Source of the DNA: JBFGFX01 sp965232455
Lineage (GTDB): Bacteria; Pseudomonadota; Gammaproteobacteria; Steroidobacterales; Woeseiaceae
Direction: 5' to 3'
Assembly: GCA_965232455.1 (NCBI GenBank)
Contig: OZ246981.1
Location: 2,542,001 to 2,606,000, forward strand
DNA: 64,000 nt
Positions within the stretch are counted from its first letter, which is position 1, and the number at the start of each line of letters is the position of its first letter. A program made the position numbers and the translations under genes. Of this stretch, positions 19,899 through 28,728 are shown piece by piece. Under the pieces are notes generated by a model that worked only from the letters and a program-made list of their open reading frames with translations, had not been told where the DNA came from and did not search any database.

Positions 19899-21041
19899 TT
19901 GACGACATCTCCCGAGCTGGAAACGGCGCTCGCCGCCACGGCCTGTGATTTCGACCGGGCGATGACGCCCCCCGGGCGAATCTTCTACGACCCCAAACTG
20001 TATCAGCGCGATTTGGAGACGCTCTTTTACCGCATGTGGCTTTGCGTCGGTCATGCGTCCCGCCTGGCCGCCGCCGGCGACTTCTTTACGGTCGAGATCG
20101 GCAACGAGTCGGTGATCGTCGTCGCCGATCAGGACGGCGCGGCAAACGCATTCTTGAACGTCTGCCGACACCGGGGCACCAGAATCAGCAATGCATCTTC
20201 AGGCAACTGCCGCGGCTTCTCATGCCCCTACCACGCCTGGCATTACGACCTCAATGGAATGCTCAAAGCCGCGCCGATGATGGACGACGTACCGGGTTTC
20301 GATCGTGCCGACTTTCCGCTCATTGCCGTTCGACTGGAGTCGTTTCTGGGTTTCCTTTTCATCAATTTGTGCGCGGACTCGGAACCGCTCGACAGCGCGT
20401 TTGCCGACTTTCCCGATTTCTCCCGCTACCCGCTCCCGGATCTCGTTCGCGTTGCGCGTCATGAATACGACGTTCGCTCCAACTGGAAGCTCATCTGCGA
20501 AAACTATCACGAGTGTTACCACTGCCAGAACGCCCATCCGCAGCTGCACCGGATCAGCCACCACGGCGATCAGAAAAACGCCGGGTGTTCGGGTGAACAT
20601 TTTATCGGCGGGCCGATGGCAATCCGTGACGGCTTCAGCACGATGACTCTCTCGGGGCTTACCGATCGCTCACCGTTTCCGGGCATTACCGGCGTCGACC
20701 GGCGCAGCGTGCACTATTTCAATCTACTGCCAAACTTCCTGCTGAGCATCGCGCCGGACTACGTGTTGACGCATCACGTCTGGCCGCGCGGTCCCGAGCG
20801 GGTTTACATCGAGAGCGAATGGTTCTGCTCACCGGAACAGGTATCGGCGCCCGGATTCGATGCGTCCGACGCCGTGGACTTCTGGGACGTCACAAACCGG
20901 CAGGACTGGTCCCTGTGCGAGAACGCGTTGAAAGGCCTCAGGTCCGCGGGCCACCGTCCGGGCCGCTATCAAAGCGGTGAAGACTGCGCCCACCGCTTCG
21001 ATCAGTGGTACGTGAAGACGCTGTTTCCACAGTTCCGCTGA
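19899..21041 (+). CDS. Rieske [2Fe-2S] non-heme iron oxygenase, alpha subunit
   Basis: 380 residues from TTG 19899; ATG 19962 is an alternative. Upstream in-frame codons run through the operator and the divergent iclR gene, so they are not coding. Rieske ligands are Cys-x-His in NVCRHRGTRIS and Cys-x2-His in CPYHAWHYDL. The mononuclear iron site is in CENYHECYHCQNAHPQL. The tail (DWSLCENALKGLRSAG, RPGRY, HRFDQWYVKTLF) resembles oxygenases that demethylate quaternary amines such as glycine betaine or stachydrine. A separate reductase is needed and none is adjacent. The substrate is inferred only; nearby polyamine and transporter genes point to a nitrogenous compound. Confidence 0.88.
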   Translation: MTTSPELETALAATACDFDRAMTPPGRIFYDPKLYQRDLETLFYRMWLCVGHASRLAAAGDFFTVEIGNESVIVVADQDGAANAFLNVCRHRGTRISNASSGNCRGFSCPYHAWHYDLNGMLKAAPMMDDVPGFDRADFPLIAVRLESFLGFLFINLCADSEPLDSAFADFPDFSRYPLPDLVRVARHEYDVRSNWKLICENYHECYHCQNAHPQLHRISHHGDQKNAGCSGEHFIGGPMAIRDGFSTMTLSGLTDRSPFPGITGVDRRSVHYFNLLPNFLLSIAPDYVLTHHVWPRGPERVYIESEWFCSPEQVSAPGFDASDAVDFWDVTNRQDWSLCENALKGLRSAGHRPGRYQSGEDCAHRFDQWYVKTLFPQFR

Positions 21042-21072
21042 ACGCTTGCCCAACCGGTGATTTGCGCACACA

Positions 21073-21343
21073 CTAGGGCCTGTTAACCATTGATGGAATC
21101 GTCCTGTTGAGCCTGAGTCTGCGCGAATCGAGGCGCGAGGAGCGCAGTTTGGTCACTCCAAATAAGCGACGAGCAACGACGAGTCGCGCAGACTCAGGCT
21201 CAACCCGAAGGGCCGGGCCCGATTTTCCACCCGGCCGCGTTATCAGTCGCTCATTTAGCACGCTAAACCACGCTCCTTCTGCCTTGCCGGGCGGAAAATC
21301 GCACTCCGGCAGGGCGGCTCCACCAATGGTTAACAGGCCCTAG
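21073..21343. mobile_element. 271-bp MITE-like element with perfect 20-bp terminal inverted repeats
   Basis: CTAGGGCCTGTTAACCATTG (21073-21092) and its exact reverse complement (21324-21343) bound the element. No reading frame inside looks like a gene. The palindromic CTAG at each outer end could be a 4-bp target duplication, as made by some IS5-type transposases, which would leave 16-bp inverted repeats. No transposase is in the window. It fills most of the 395-bp gap between the Rieske and GNAT genes. Confidence 0.65.
21106..21204. repeat. Internal 21-bp inverted repeat within the MITE-like element
   Basis: GTTGAGCCTGAGTCTGCGCGA is matched by its exact reverse complement at 21184-21204 across a 57-bp loop (left arm 21106-21126). 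As RNA it would form a long perfect hairpin. It is nested only in the left part of the outer element. Confidence 0.75.
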
Positions 21344-21436
21344 AACTTGTCCCGGATTGGATGTGGCCGCACCGGCGGCGATCTGACCCGAGACAGGTTC
21401 CGGCAAACATTATTCGCATAGCGTAAACAGGCCCCG

Positions 21437-21937
21437 ATGCAGAAGATCCCAGTTCACAACTGCGGACCCGGTGAATACGCCGCGGTGGTTGGAATCTACA
21501 ATCACTATATCGAACACTCGGCCGCGACGTTCGACATGACGCCGTTCTCGGTCGGCGAGCGCGTGCCCTGGTTCGCACAATTCGCGGACACCGGCCCGTA
21601 TCAGCTGTTGGTCGCACAGGTGGACAACACGGTCGCGGGTTATTGTTACAGCGCCAGATTCAAAACCAAACCCGCCTACGACGTGTCGGTCGAGACCACC
21701 GTTTACGTCGCTGCGGACGCGGTTGGCGAAGGAATCGGTGAAGCGCTTTATGCCGAGCTGTTCGAGCGGCTGAGCACCTGTGGATTGCACGGCGCCTACG
21801 CCGGCATTACGCTGCCCAACGACGCTTCGGTCCGGCTCCACGAAAAGTTCGGCTTTCGCCGGATCGGCGTCGAGACCGAGGTCGGCTACAAGTTCGATCA
21901 ATACTGGAGCGTTGCACGTTACGAACGCAGACTCTGA
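21437..21937 (+). CDS. GNAT family N-acetyltransferase (phosphinothricin acetyltransferase-like)
   Basis: 166 residues. The N-terminus YAAVVGIYNHYIEHSAATFD and the acetyl-CoA region (TTVYVAADAVGEGIGEALY, then ITLPNDASVRLHEKFGF) are typical of the Pat/Bar-like group, although the usual HRGRGIG acetyl-CoA loop is altered to AVGEGIG. Members acetylate amino-acid analogues such as phosphinothricin or methionine sulfoximine, which inhibit glutamine synthetase. The gene precedes a glutamine-synthetase homologue in the same frame, which fits a shared theme. The actual substrate is unknown. Confidence 0.82.
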   Translation: MQKIPVHNCGPGEYAAVVGIYNHYIEHSAATFDMTPFSVGERVPWFAQFADTGPYQLLVAQVDNTVAGYCYSARFKTKPAYDVSVETTVYVAADAVGEGIGEALYAELFERLSTCGLHGAYAGITLPNDASVRLHEKFGFRRIGVETEVGYKFDQYWSVARYERRL

Positions 21938-22027
21938 CCGTCAGGATTCATCGAGATCGCAGCCCAGAAAAAACAATCTCCCGCCGCCGAGCTTCGCCGA
22001 TACCTCCGCCGCCGTCCGGATACAAAG

Positions 22028-23347
22028 GTGATCGAGCTGCTGATCGCCGACGTCAACGGCATATTGCGCGGCAAGCGGATTCAGCGTCACGAGTTCGAGA
22101 AGACGTTGTGCGATGGATTTGTCATGCCGGGCGGCACCGTGTTGCTGGACACGCTCGGTGACATCGTCGACGGCGTCAGTTGGTCCGCGCACGACGGCGA
22201 CCCGGACATCAGCGCACGCATCGTACCGGGCAGTCTCGCGCCCACGCCTTGGACAAAACAGGCGGCGGCGCAGGCGCTCTTCCGCTTCTTCGACGATGAC
22301 GGCGAACCGTTTTTCGCCGACCCTCGACACGTCCTGGAACGGACGATTGCCCGAATCGAGCGGACCTGCCCAACGATCGTCATGGCGGCGGAACTCGAGT
22401 TTTACCTGTTGGACGCGCGCAGCGACCGGCCGAGGCCACGGACCGCCAGGGTGCCGGGTATCGGCCGGCCGCAGCCGGGCCCACAGGTCTACACACCTGA
22501 CGATTTGTCGGAAATCGAGGACTTCCTCGAGGATTTGCACGACGTCTGTGCGCTGCAGAACATTCCGGCCGGAACGACGACCTCCGAGTTCTCGCCGGGA
22601 CAGTTCGAGATCAATCTTCAGCACGTTGGCGACCCCGTGCTTGCCTGCGACCACGCGGTCCTGTTGAAACGGGCGATAAAAGCGATTGCACGCCGTCACG
22701 GCTTCGTCGCCTGCTTCATGGCAAAGCCGTTCGCGGAGCTGTCCGGCTCGGGGCTGCACGTACACATGAGTTTTTACGACAAACGCGGCGACAACTACTT
22801 TTCGCACGGCAAGGAACACATGGCGTCGCCACCGTTTTCGGCGCGGCTGCGGCACGCGATCGGCGGATTGAAACAAACCATGGCGGAGGCGACGGCGATT
22901 TTCGCGCCGAACGCCAATTCTTATCGGCGCCTGAGGCCCGAGTCGTTCGCACCGGTCGAGCCCAACTGGGGTGCAAACCATCGCAACGTCGCATTGCGAA
23001 TCCCGGTATGCGATCAGAAGAACCTGCGTATCGAACACCGCACCGCCGGCGCGGACGCCAATCCATACCTGGTTACCGCCGCGATACTGGCAGGCGTGCA
23101 TTACGGACTAAAAAATCGCTGCGACCCGGGGCGCATGGTTCAACAGGGTGAGGTCATTGCACTGAAACCCAAAATCCCCAATCGCTGGAGCGCGGCAATC
23201 GACCGTTTCGCGCGCGGCGGCATACTCGCGGACTATCTTGGCGAGGACTTCCGCCGGCTTTACGTCGAACATCGGCGTTTCGAGGAACGCAATTTCAACA
23301 ATCAGGTCAGCAACGTCGACTACGACTGGTACCTTCGCGCCGTTTAG
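22028..23347 (+). CDS. Second PuuA-like glutamine synthetase family ligase
   Basis: 439 residues from GTG 22028. Family blocks: VMAAELEFYLLDARSD, TSEFSPGQFEINLQHVGD, SGSGLHVHMSFYDKRGDNYF, PNANSYRRLRPESFAP and EHRTAGADANPYLVTAAILAG. Codons before the GTG continue the family N-domain in frame (AAELRRYLRRRPDTK, before the conserved LLIADVNGILRGK) back to the GNAT stop at 21935, so the true start is probably upstream. No ATG, GTG or TTG exists there; an AGGA at 21943-21946 precedes an ATC at 21956. It is more like E. coli PuuA than the first copy in this window. The amine substrate is unknown. Confidence 0.85.
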   Translation: MIELLIADVNGILRGKRIQRHEFEKTLCDGFVMPGGTVLLDTLGDIVDGVSWSAHDGDPDISARIVPGSLAPTPWTKQAAAQALFRFFDDDGEPFFADPRHVLERTIARIERTCPTIVMAAELEFYLLDARSDRPRPRTARVPGIGRPQPGPQVYTPDDLSEIEDFLEDLHDVCALQNIPAGTTTSEFSPGQFEINLQHVGDPVLACDHAVLLKRAIKAIARRHGFVACFMAKPFAELSGSGLHVHMSFYDKRGDNYFSHGKEHMASPPFSARLRHAIGGLKQTMAEATAIFAPNANSYRRLRPESFAPVEPNWGANHRNVALRIPVCDQKNLRIEHRTAGADANPYLVTAAILAGVHYGLKNRCDPGRMVQQGEVIALKPKIPNRWSAAIDRFARGGILADYLGEDFRRLYVEHRRFEERNFNNQVSNVDYDWYLRAV

Positions 23348-23364
23348 CGTCGCCGGCCGCGGTT

Positions 23365-24696
23365 TCAGCGTTCGTCGACGCTGGACAGGTCGGACTCGAT
23401 CGAGCGGCTTGCCAGAAAATAATGCAGCGCGGACATCGGGTACACCACCCCGACGACGAGGAGGAGCGCATAACGCATCGAATCGATGCCGAACTGAGCG
23501 GCAAAAAGATCGCTCACGATACCGGTGACGTAGGGACCGAAACCAAGGCCTATGATATTCAGGATGAACAGCATGAACGCCGAAGCCATTGCACGCATGC
23601 GCAGCCCCACCAAACCCTGAGTCTGTGCAAACGTGGTTGCCAGATAGAAATTGGAAAACACGGCCGGAACGACAAACAGTACGAGTACGATCGTCGTGTT
23701 GTCGACGACAAAAATCGGGAAAAGAAAAAGCCAGCTGAAAAGCATCGCGGCGCATACCCCGAGAAGCGCGATGCGCTGCCCCTTGCGCCCAAGTCGGTCA
23801 GCCGCGGCGCCCCCGCCCGCAAAACCGAACCCGCCGGCGATGCCGAGCACCAGTCCGAGATAGAGGCCGGCCTGGGCGAGGGTCAAGGAGTGACTTCGGG
23901 TCAGGAAACTCGGGAAAAAGCTCAGCACCGCGTAACCGCCGAAAGACGCCAGGCCTGCGCCGACCGACATGTGCACGAACGAGCGTCTGCGCAGGAGAAA
24001 CCGGACAACCTGCATCAGGCCGGGTCGCTCCTGCTGATCGGCGCGTGACTCGGACATCCCGCGCACGGGCTCGACGACGGTAAGCCGCAGCACGATCGCC
24101 AGGATCACGCCCGGGACGCCGACGATCAGGAACGCTTCCCGCCAACCGATGTTCTGCGCGACCCAGCCGCCGGCGAGATACGCAATCATGATGCCTGCCG
24201 AGATGCCGAGCGTAAAAATCCCCATCGCCGACGACCGCTGCTCCGGCGGGTAATAATCGGCAATCATCGAATGCGCGGCCGGGCTGCAGCCGGCCTCGCC
24301 CACGCCGACCCCGATCCGCGCCAGGGTCAACTGAAAAATGCTGGTGGCGAAGCCGGACAGCGCGGTCATACCGCTCCAAACGGTCAGCGACAGCGCAATC
24401 AGGTTGCGTCGATTCCACCGGTCGGCCAACAGCGCAATGGGCAGTCCGAGCGTTGCATAGAAAATCGCGAACGCGGTCCCCGAGAGAAAGCCGAGAACGC
24501 TGTCGCTGACGCCGAATTCCGCTTTGATCGCGGGCAGCAGAATGGCGAGGATTTGCCGGTCGATGAAATTGAAGGTATAGACGACGACAAGCACGCCCAG
24601 CGCATAACGCCGTGCTGCCGGGCTGACGCTCACCACCGCGCGGGGGCCAGGTCTGGCCGGCTTACTGGGCGTTCCGGACGGCCGCGGCGCCGACAC
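23365..24696 (-). CDS. MFS transporter (spinster-like)
   Basis: 443 residues with about 12 hydrophobic segments. The N-terminal half has the family pattern YTFNFIDRQILAILLPAIK and the loop 2-3 motif in GLPIALLADRWNRRNLIA; GVGVGEAGCSPAAHSMIADY is characteristic of spinster-like carriers. The proposed start lies 35 bp inside the end of the gamma-glutamyltransferase gene; paired GTG codons about 60 bp downstream are alternatives. Co-transcription with ggt suggests uptake of an amino acid, dipeptide or gamma-glutamyl compound, but this is inference. Confidence 0.85.
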   Translation of the reverse strand: MSAPRPSGTPSKPARPGPRAVVSVSPAARRYALGVLVVVYTFNFIDRQILAILLPAIKAEFGVSDSVLGFLSGTAFAIFYATLGLPIALLADRWNRRNLIALSLTVWSGMTALSGFATSIFQLTLARIGVGVGEAGCSPAAHSMIADYYPPEQRSSAMGIFTLGISAGIMIAYLAGGWVAQNIGWREAFLIVGVPGVILAIVLRLTVVEPVRGMSESRADQQERPGLMQVVRFLLRRRSFVHMSVGAGLASFGGYAVLSFFPSFLTRSHSLTLAQAGLYLGLVLGIAGGFGFAGGGAAADRLGRKGQRIALLGVCAAMLFSWLFLFPIFVVDNTTIVLVLFVVPAVFSNFYLATTFAQTQGLVGLRMRAMASAFMLFILNIIGLGFGPYVTGIVSDLFAAQFGIDSMRYALLLVVGVVYPMSALHYFLASRSIESDLSSVDER

Positions 24697-26410
24697 TGCC
24701 GGCCTGCGGACGGCGGGGGTCGGAAGATCCGCGGAACAATTCGTCGCGCCGGATTACCGACTGCAGGCTGCCCATCGCCTGGGCGTTGGAAATTTCGTGG
24801 CCGCGGCGTTCCAACTCACGGACCGTGTCGATGCTGAATCCGGATTCGAGCTGCAGCCGGTCGGGCAGCCATTGGTGATGGATACGCGGCACGCTTGCGG
24901 CATCCGCGATGTTCATGCCGTGATCGATGACATTGACAATCATCTGCAGCACGCTGGTTATGATGCGGCTGCCGCCGGGGCTGCCGGTGACCAGCCACGG
25001 CCGCCCATCCTTGAACACCATTGTCGGCGTCATGGAACTCAGAGGGCGTTTACCGGCTTCGATTGCATTGGCGTCCGCGCCGATGAGCCCGAACGCGTTC
25101 GGGACGCCGACCTTGGCCGAGAAATCGTCCATCTCGTTGTTGAGGAGGAAACCGGCGCCCTCGACGGCGATGTGCGAACCGTAGGAGAAATTCAGCGTAT
25201 AGGTGTTGGCTACCGCGTTGCCGGCGCTGTCCATGACCGAAAAATGCGTCGTATCGGCGCTTTCCGGCGATGCCGGAACACCCGGAGCAATGTCCGAAGA
25301 CGGTCGGGCACGCGCCATGTCGATCGACGCCGCAAGCTCTTTCGCGTAAGACTTGCTGGTCAGCCAATCGATTGGCACGTCGTAGTACGCCATGTCACCC
25401 AGATGCTCGCTGCGATCGGCATAGGCGAGTTTCATGGCTTCGGTCATCAGATGAACATTGTCCGCGCTGCCCGGCCCCATCTCGGCGACCGGAAAGTGCT
25501 CGAGGACGTTCAGCATCTGCACGACGTGCACGCCGCCCGAGCTCGACGGCGGCATCGCAACAATCTCGAAATCGCGATAACTGCCGCGCACCGGCTCACG
25601 AACGGTCGGGCGATACGCCGCCAGTGACTCGGCGTCGATCAGACCGCCGTTCGCCTCCATTTCGGCGACGATCAAGTCGGCGATGGCGCCCTCGTAAAAC
25701 GCGTCGGGCCCTTCGTCCGCGATCATCTGCAGTGTGTTCGCGAGATCGGTTTGCCGCAAGCGTTCACCGGCTTCGTAGGGAATACCGTTTTCTTTGTAAA
25801 AATACTTCAGCGCGGCCGGGTTCCGGCCGAGGCGCTCGCGTCGCGACGCCAACAGGTTCGCGAGGTCGTGACTGACGACGATGCCGTCACGCGCCAGGTC
25901 GATTGCCGGCGACACCAATCGCTTCCAAGGCAACGAACCGTACCGTTGATGGGCTTCATACAGACCGGCGACGGTCCCGGGCACGCCGGACGACCGATGA
26001 CTGAACCTGGCCAACTCGTTGTCGACGTTGCCGTCCCCGTCGAGAAACATGTCGCGATGGGCGCGTGTTGGCGCCATCTCACGATAGTCGATGGCGACGA
26101 CCTCGTCCGACTCCGCGATGTAAGCGAGCATGAAACCGCCGCCGCCGATATTACCCGCCCGCGGCAGCAGGACCGCAAGCGCAAAGCCGACGCCGACGGC
26201 GGCATCGACGGCGTTTCCGCCATCGGCCAGAATGCGGGCGCCAACCGCGCTGGCCAGCGCATTCTGCGAAGCCACCATGCCGTCGGTATCGACGATCGGG
26301 TGGTGCCGGGAGTTATAGCGGACGATTGCAGCGTCATTCGCCTGTGCAATTGCCGCGATCGGCTGCAGCACGAAGACGGCCGCGAGCAATGCGGTAACGA
26401 ACGATTTCAT
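24662..26410 (-). CDS. ggt: Gamma-glutamyltransferase
   Basis: 582 residues with a cleavable signal peptide (FVTALLAAVFVLQPIAAIAQA), so it is periplasmic. The precursor is self-cleaved before a catalytic Thr, here about Thr387 in ESADTTHFSVMDSAGN. Other family blocks are SGVPGTVAGLYEAHQRYG, MPPSSSGGVHVVQMLNVLEHF, RPLSSMTPTMVF and TGSPGGSRIITSVLQ. It hydrolyses or transfers gamma-glutamyl groups from glutathione or gamma-glutamyl amines. The linked MFS carrier could import products, and the nearby PuuA-like ligases make gamma-glutamyl amines. Confidence 0.93.
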   Translation of the reverse strand: MKSFVTALLAAVFVLQPIAAIAQANDAAIVRYNSRHHPIVDTDGMVASQNALASAVGARILADGGNAVDAAVGVGFALAVLLPRAGNIGGGGFMLAYIAESDEVVAIDYREMAPTRAHRDMFLDGDGNVDNELARFSHRSSGVPGTVAGLYEAHQRYGSLPWKRLVSPAIDLARDGIVVSHDLANLLASRRERLGRNPAALKYFYKENGIPYEAGERLRQTDLANTLQMIADEGPDAFYEGAIADLIVAEMEANGGLIDAESLAAYRPTVREPVRGSYRDFEIVAMPPSSSGGVHVVQMLNVLEHFPVAEMGPGSADNVHLMTEAMKLAYADRSEHLGDMAYYDVPIDWLTSKSYAKELAASIDMARARPSSDIAPGVPASPESADTTHFSVMDSAGNAVANTYTLNFSYGSHIAVEGAGFLLNNEMDDFSAKVGVPNAFGLIGADANAIEAGKRPLSSMTPTMVFKDGRPWLVTGSPGGSRIITSVLQMIVNVIDHGMNIADAASVPRIHHQWLPDRLQLESGFSIDTVRELERRGHEISNAQAMGSLQSVIRRDELFRGSSDPRRPQAGSVGAAAVRNAQ

Positions 26411-26467
26411 CGAGTCACTCCAATTTCTCCTTCACGGCGCGGCAGCGGCCGGTATTTCGCTCAACGA

Positions 26468-27724
26468 CTAGCCGGGCAGTATCGTCCGGAAGACAAAAAA
26501 GAACAGAATCGCCAGGAACGCCCCAGCGGGAATCGTAACGACCCACGACACGAAAATCTTGCCGACAACGCGCAGATCGATTGCCTCGATGCCGCGCGCC
26601 ATGCCGACGCCGAGAACGGCACCGACCAACGTGTGCGTCGTCGAAATCGGGATGCCGGTTCCCGACGCGATGACGATGGTTGTGGCTGCCGCCAACTCAG
26701 CCGCAAACCCCCGGCTCGGCGTCAGCTGCGTAATGCGTTCACCGACCGTAGCGATCACGTGTCGCCCGAACGTCGCCAGCCCGATGACGATGCCCGCCCC
26801 GCCAAGTAATAGAACCCACAGGCTCAACGGCGACTGACCGCCGACAATCCCGGTACTCGCGACGCTGATAACCGCCGCCACGGGGCCGATTGCGTTTGCG
26901 ACGTCGTTCGAGCCGTGCGCGAAAGCCATCGAACAGGCGGTCACGACCATCAAGACGGCGAAGACGCGTTCGACCGTATAGAAGTGCTGCTTTTTTTCCA
27001 TTTTTACATCGGGCTGAATGCGTTGAATGGCGATCGCGCCGACGACGGCGATCGCGACGCCTACGCCGACCGCAAACAGATAGCTGTTGGTCAGCGACAG
27101 ATCCAGACCAACGTGTTTCAAACCTTTCAACACGGTAACCAGGACTATCGTGAACGCCGCCAGAAAGATGTAAACGGGCACGTATCGCTTGGCGCGCTGC
27201 AGCGGATCCTCGTGCCTGAGGATCAGGCGCTGTACGCTCATGTAAATCAGAAAGGCAATGAACCCCGCGGTGAGGGGGGACACTACCCAGCTGATCACGA
27301 TCGTGACCACCTGATTCCACTGCACCGCGTCCACGCCGATACCGACCGCCGCAAAACCTACGATCGCACCAACGATCGAGTGCGTCGTCGATACGGGCCA
27401 ACCGTTGCGGGATGCGACGAGGAGCCAGGTTCCGGCGGCCAGCAAAGACGCCAGCATCCCGTAGACCAGCAATTCAGGCGACCCGACGAGCAGGCTGGAA
27501 TCGACGATGCCCTTGCGGATCGTCGACGTCACCTCACCGCCGGCAAGCACCGCCCCCAGGAACTCGAATACCGCCGCAACGAGTATGGCCTGTTTGATGG
27601 TCAGCGCCTTCGAGCCGACGGACGTGGCCATCGCATTTGCAACATCGTTTGCGCCGATACCCCAGGCCATGAAGATGCCGAACACGGCGGCAAGGCCGAT
27701 GTACAAAAGCTGCGCTTCCATCAA
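26468..27724 (-). CDS. pit: Pit-family inorganic phosphate transporter
   Basis: 418 residues, polytopic. The duplicated PiT signatures are present: GANDVANAMATSVGSKAL near the N-terminus and AHGSNDVANAIGPVAAV in the second half, along with VSTTHSIVGAIVG and ISTTHTLVGAVLG. PiT proteins import metal-phosphate complexes with protons or Na+. A DUF47 (PhoU-like) partner lies 54 bp upstream on the same strand, the common pairing. Two adjacent ATG codons make the start ambiguous by one residue. Confidence 0.93.
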   Translation of the reverse strand: MMEAQLLYIGLAAVFGIFMAWGIGANDVANAMATSVGSKALTIKQAILVAAVFEFLGAVLAGGEVTSTIRKGIVDSSLLVGSPELLVYGMLASLLAAGTWLLVASRNGWPVSTTHSIVGAIVGFAAVGIGVDAVQWNQVVTIVISWVVSPLTAGFIAFLIYMSVQRLILRHEDPLQRAKRYVPVYIFLAAFTIVLVTVLKGLKHVGLDLSLTNSYLFAVGVGVAIAVVGAIAIQRIQPDVKMEKKQHFYTVERVFAVLMVVTACSMAFAHGSNDVANAIGPVAAVISVASTGIVGGQSPLSLWVLLLGGAGIVIGLATFGRHVIATVGERITQLTPSRGFAAELAAATTIVIASGTGIPISTTHTLVGAVLGVGMARGIEAIDLRVVGKIFVSWVVTIPAGAFLAILFFFVFRTILPG

Positions 27725-27778
27725 AGTACTCTAGTTATTCTTCTATGATTCGATTTGTTCTTCTTCTACAGCTCGATG

Positions 27779-28453
27779 TCAGTGAGACAGGAGAAGCTCC
27801 AGACGCCGCCCGACGCGCTCGGCCATGTCGGCAATTTCGCCGGTAAGCTGGATGACCCGATAGAGGAAAATGACGTTCACGGGCTCCAGGTCTTTTTCTA
27901 TCCTGAATACGGCCGCGCGAAGCTCAGCTTGCAGGGCGTCGGTTTCGGTCTCGATCTGATCGAGATCTTCGACCAGTGATTCAACCAGATGCGCCTCTGC
28001 CCCGCGAAAGCCGGTGGTAAACAGCTCGTCCAGTTCGCGTACGCTCTTGCGCGCTTTTTTTGCGGCGTCGATGTTTCGCTGCACGAAAACCAGAAAATCA
28101 TCGGCGATGTCGTCCGGAATCTGCATGCGCCGTCCAAGGACGAGTCCCGACACGTCCTTTGTGCGATTGGCGACGCGGTCCTGGACGAGCAGAAGCTCGA
28201 GCAAGTCCTCGCGCGGCACCGGCATGAACAGACTTTTCGGCAGGTGCTTGCGAATTTCCTTCTTGAGGTCGTCAGCCTCATGCTCCAGCTCGTCAATCGA
28301 GTCGCGCAACTCCGCCGCGCGGTCCCAGTCACCTTCGACAACCGCTTGAAAGAACGGGTACAGCTGTTTTGCACACTGATAGGCGATGTCGATATGTTTC
28401 TCCAGCGGCTGCACCGGTGAGGCGCCGAAAATATTCGCAAGAACGTTTGCCAA
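27779..28453 (-). CDS. DUF47 family PhoU-like regulator of phosphate transport
   Basis: 224 residues from TTG 28453 (MANVLANIFGASP), which has GGGGAG eight bases upstream; a TTG at 28474 would add seven residues and no better ribosome site. The protein is all-helical with LEHEADDLKKEIRKHLP, PREDLLELLLVQDRVANRTKD and a C-terminal VIFLYRVIQLTGEIADMAERVGR. The PhoU-like DUF47 fold pairs with Pit transporters, probably modulating their activity. The order DUF47-pit supports this. Co-expression is likely given the 54-bp gap. Confidence 0.88.
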   Translation of the reverse strand: MANVLANIFGASPVQPLEKHIDIAYQCAKQLYPFFQAVVEGDWDRAAELRDSIDELEHEADDLKKEIRKHLPKSLFMPVPREDLLELLLVQDRVANRTKDVSGLVLGRRMQIPDDIADDFLVFVQRNIDAAKKARKSVRELDELFTTGFRGAEAHLVESLVEDLDQIETETDALQAELRAAVFRIEKDLEPVNVIFLYRVIQLTGEIADMAERVGRRLELLLSH

Positions 28454-28728
28454 TGTGTTCTCCCCTCTCCCCAATCACGGGTGCGGCCTGCCCCGCTCGC
28501 TGCGCCTCGGAATTACGGCTTGTCGTTGTTGTTGCGGTGCTGTCGACAAGGTAGCCGTTTTCCCGGCCATGTCAAATTGGCAACTGGCCGTCGGGGCCAA
28601 CCCGCTGATATTCCGCACAAGTTGCCGTTCTTCCTCTCGGCTCGGGCGTTCGACCCGGCCGCCGCGCGCGATCGTGTTAGACTCTGCGCCCTGACAACCC
28701 GTTACGGCAACATGCGCAGAGAACAATC

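Noticed and set aside
21941..23101. 386-codon open frame antisense to the second PuuA-like gene
   Set aside because: It is Arg-rich with no recognisable domain, while the plus strand encodes a clear family member over the same span.
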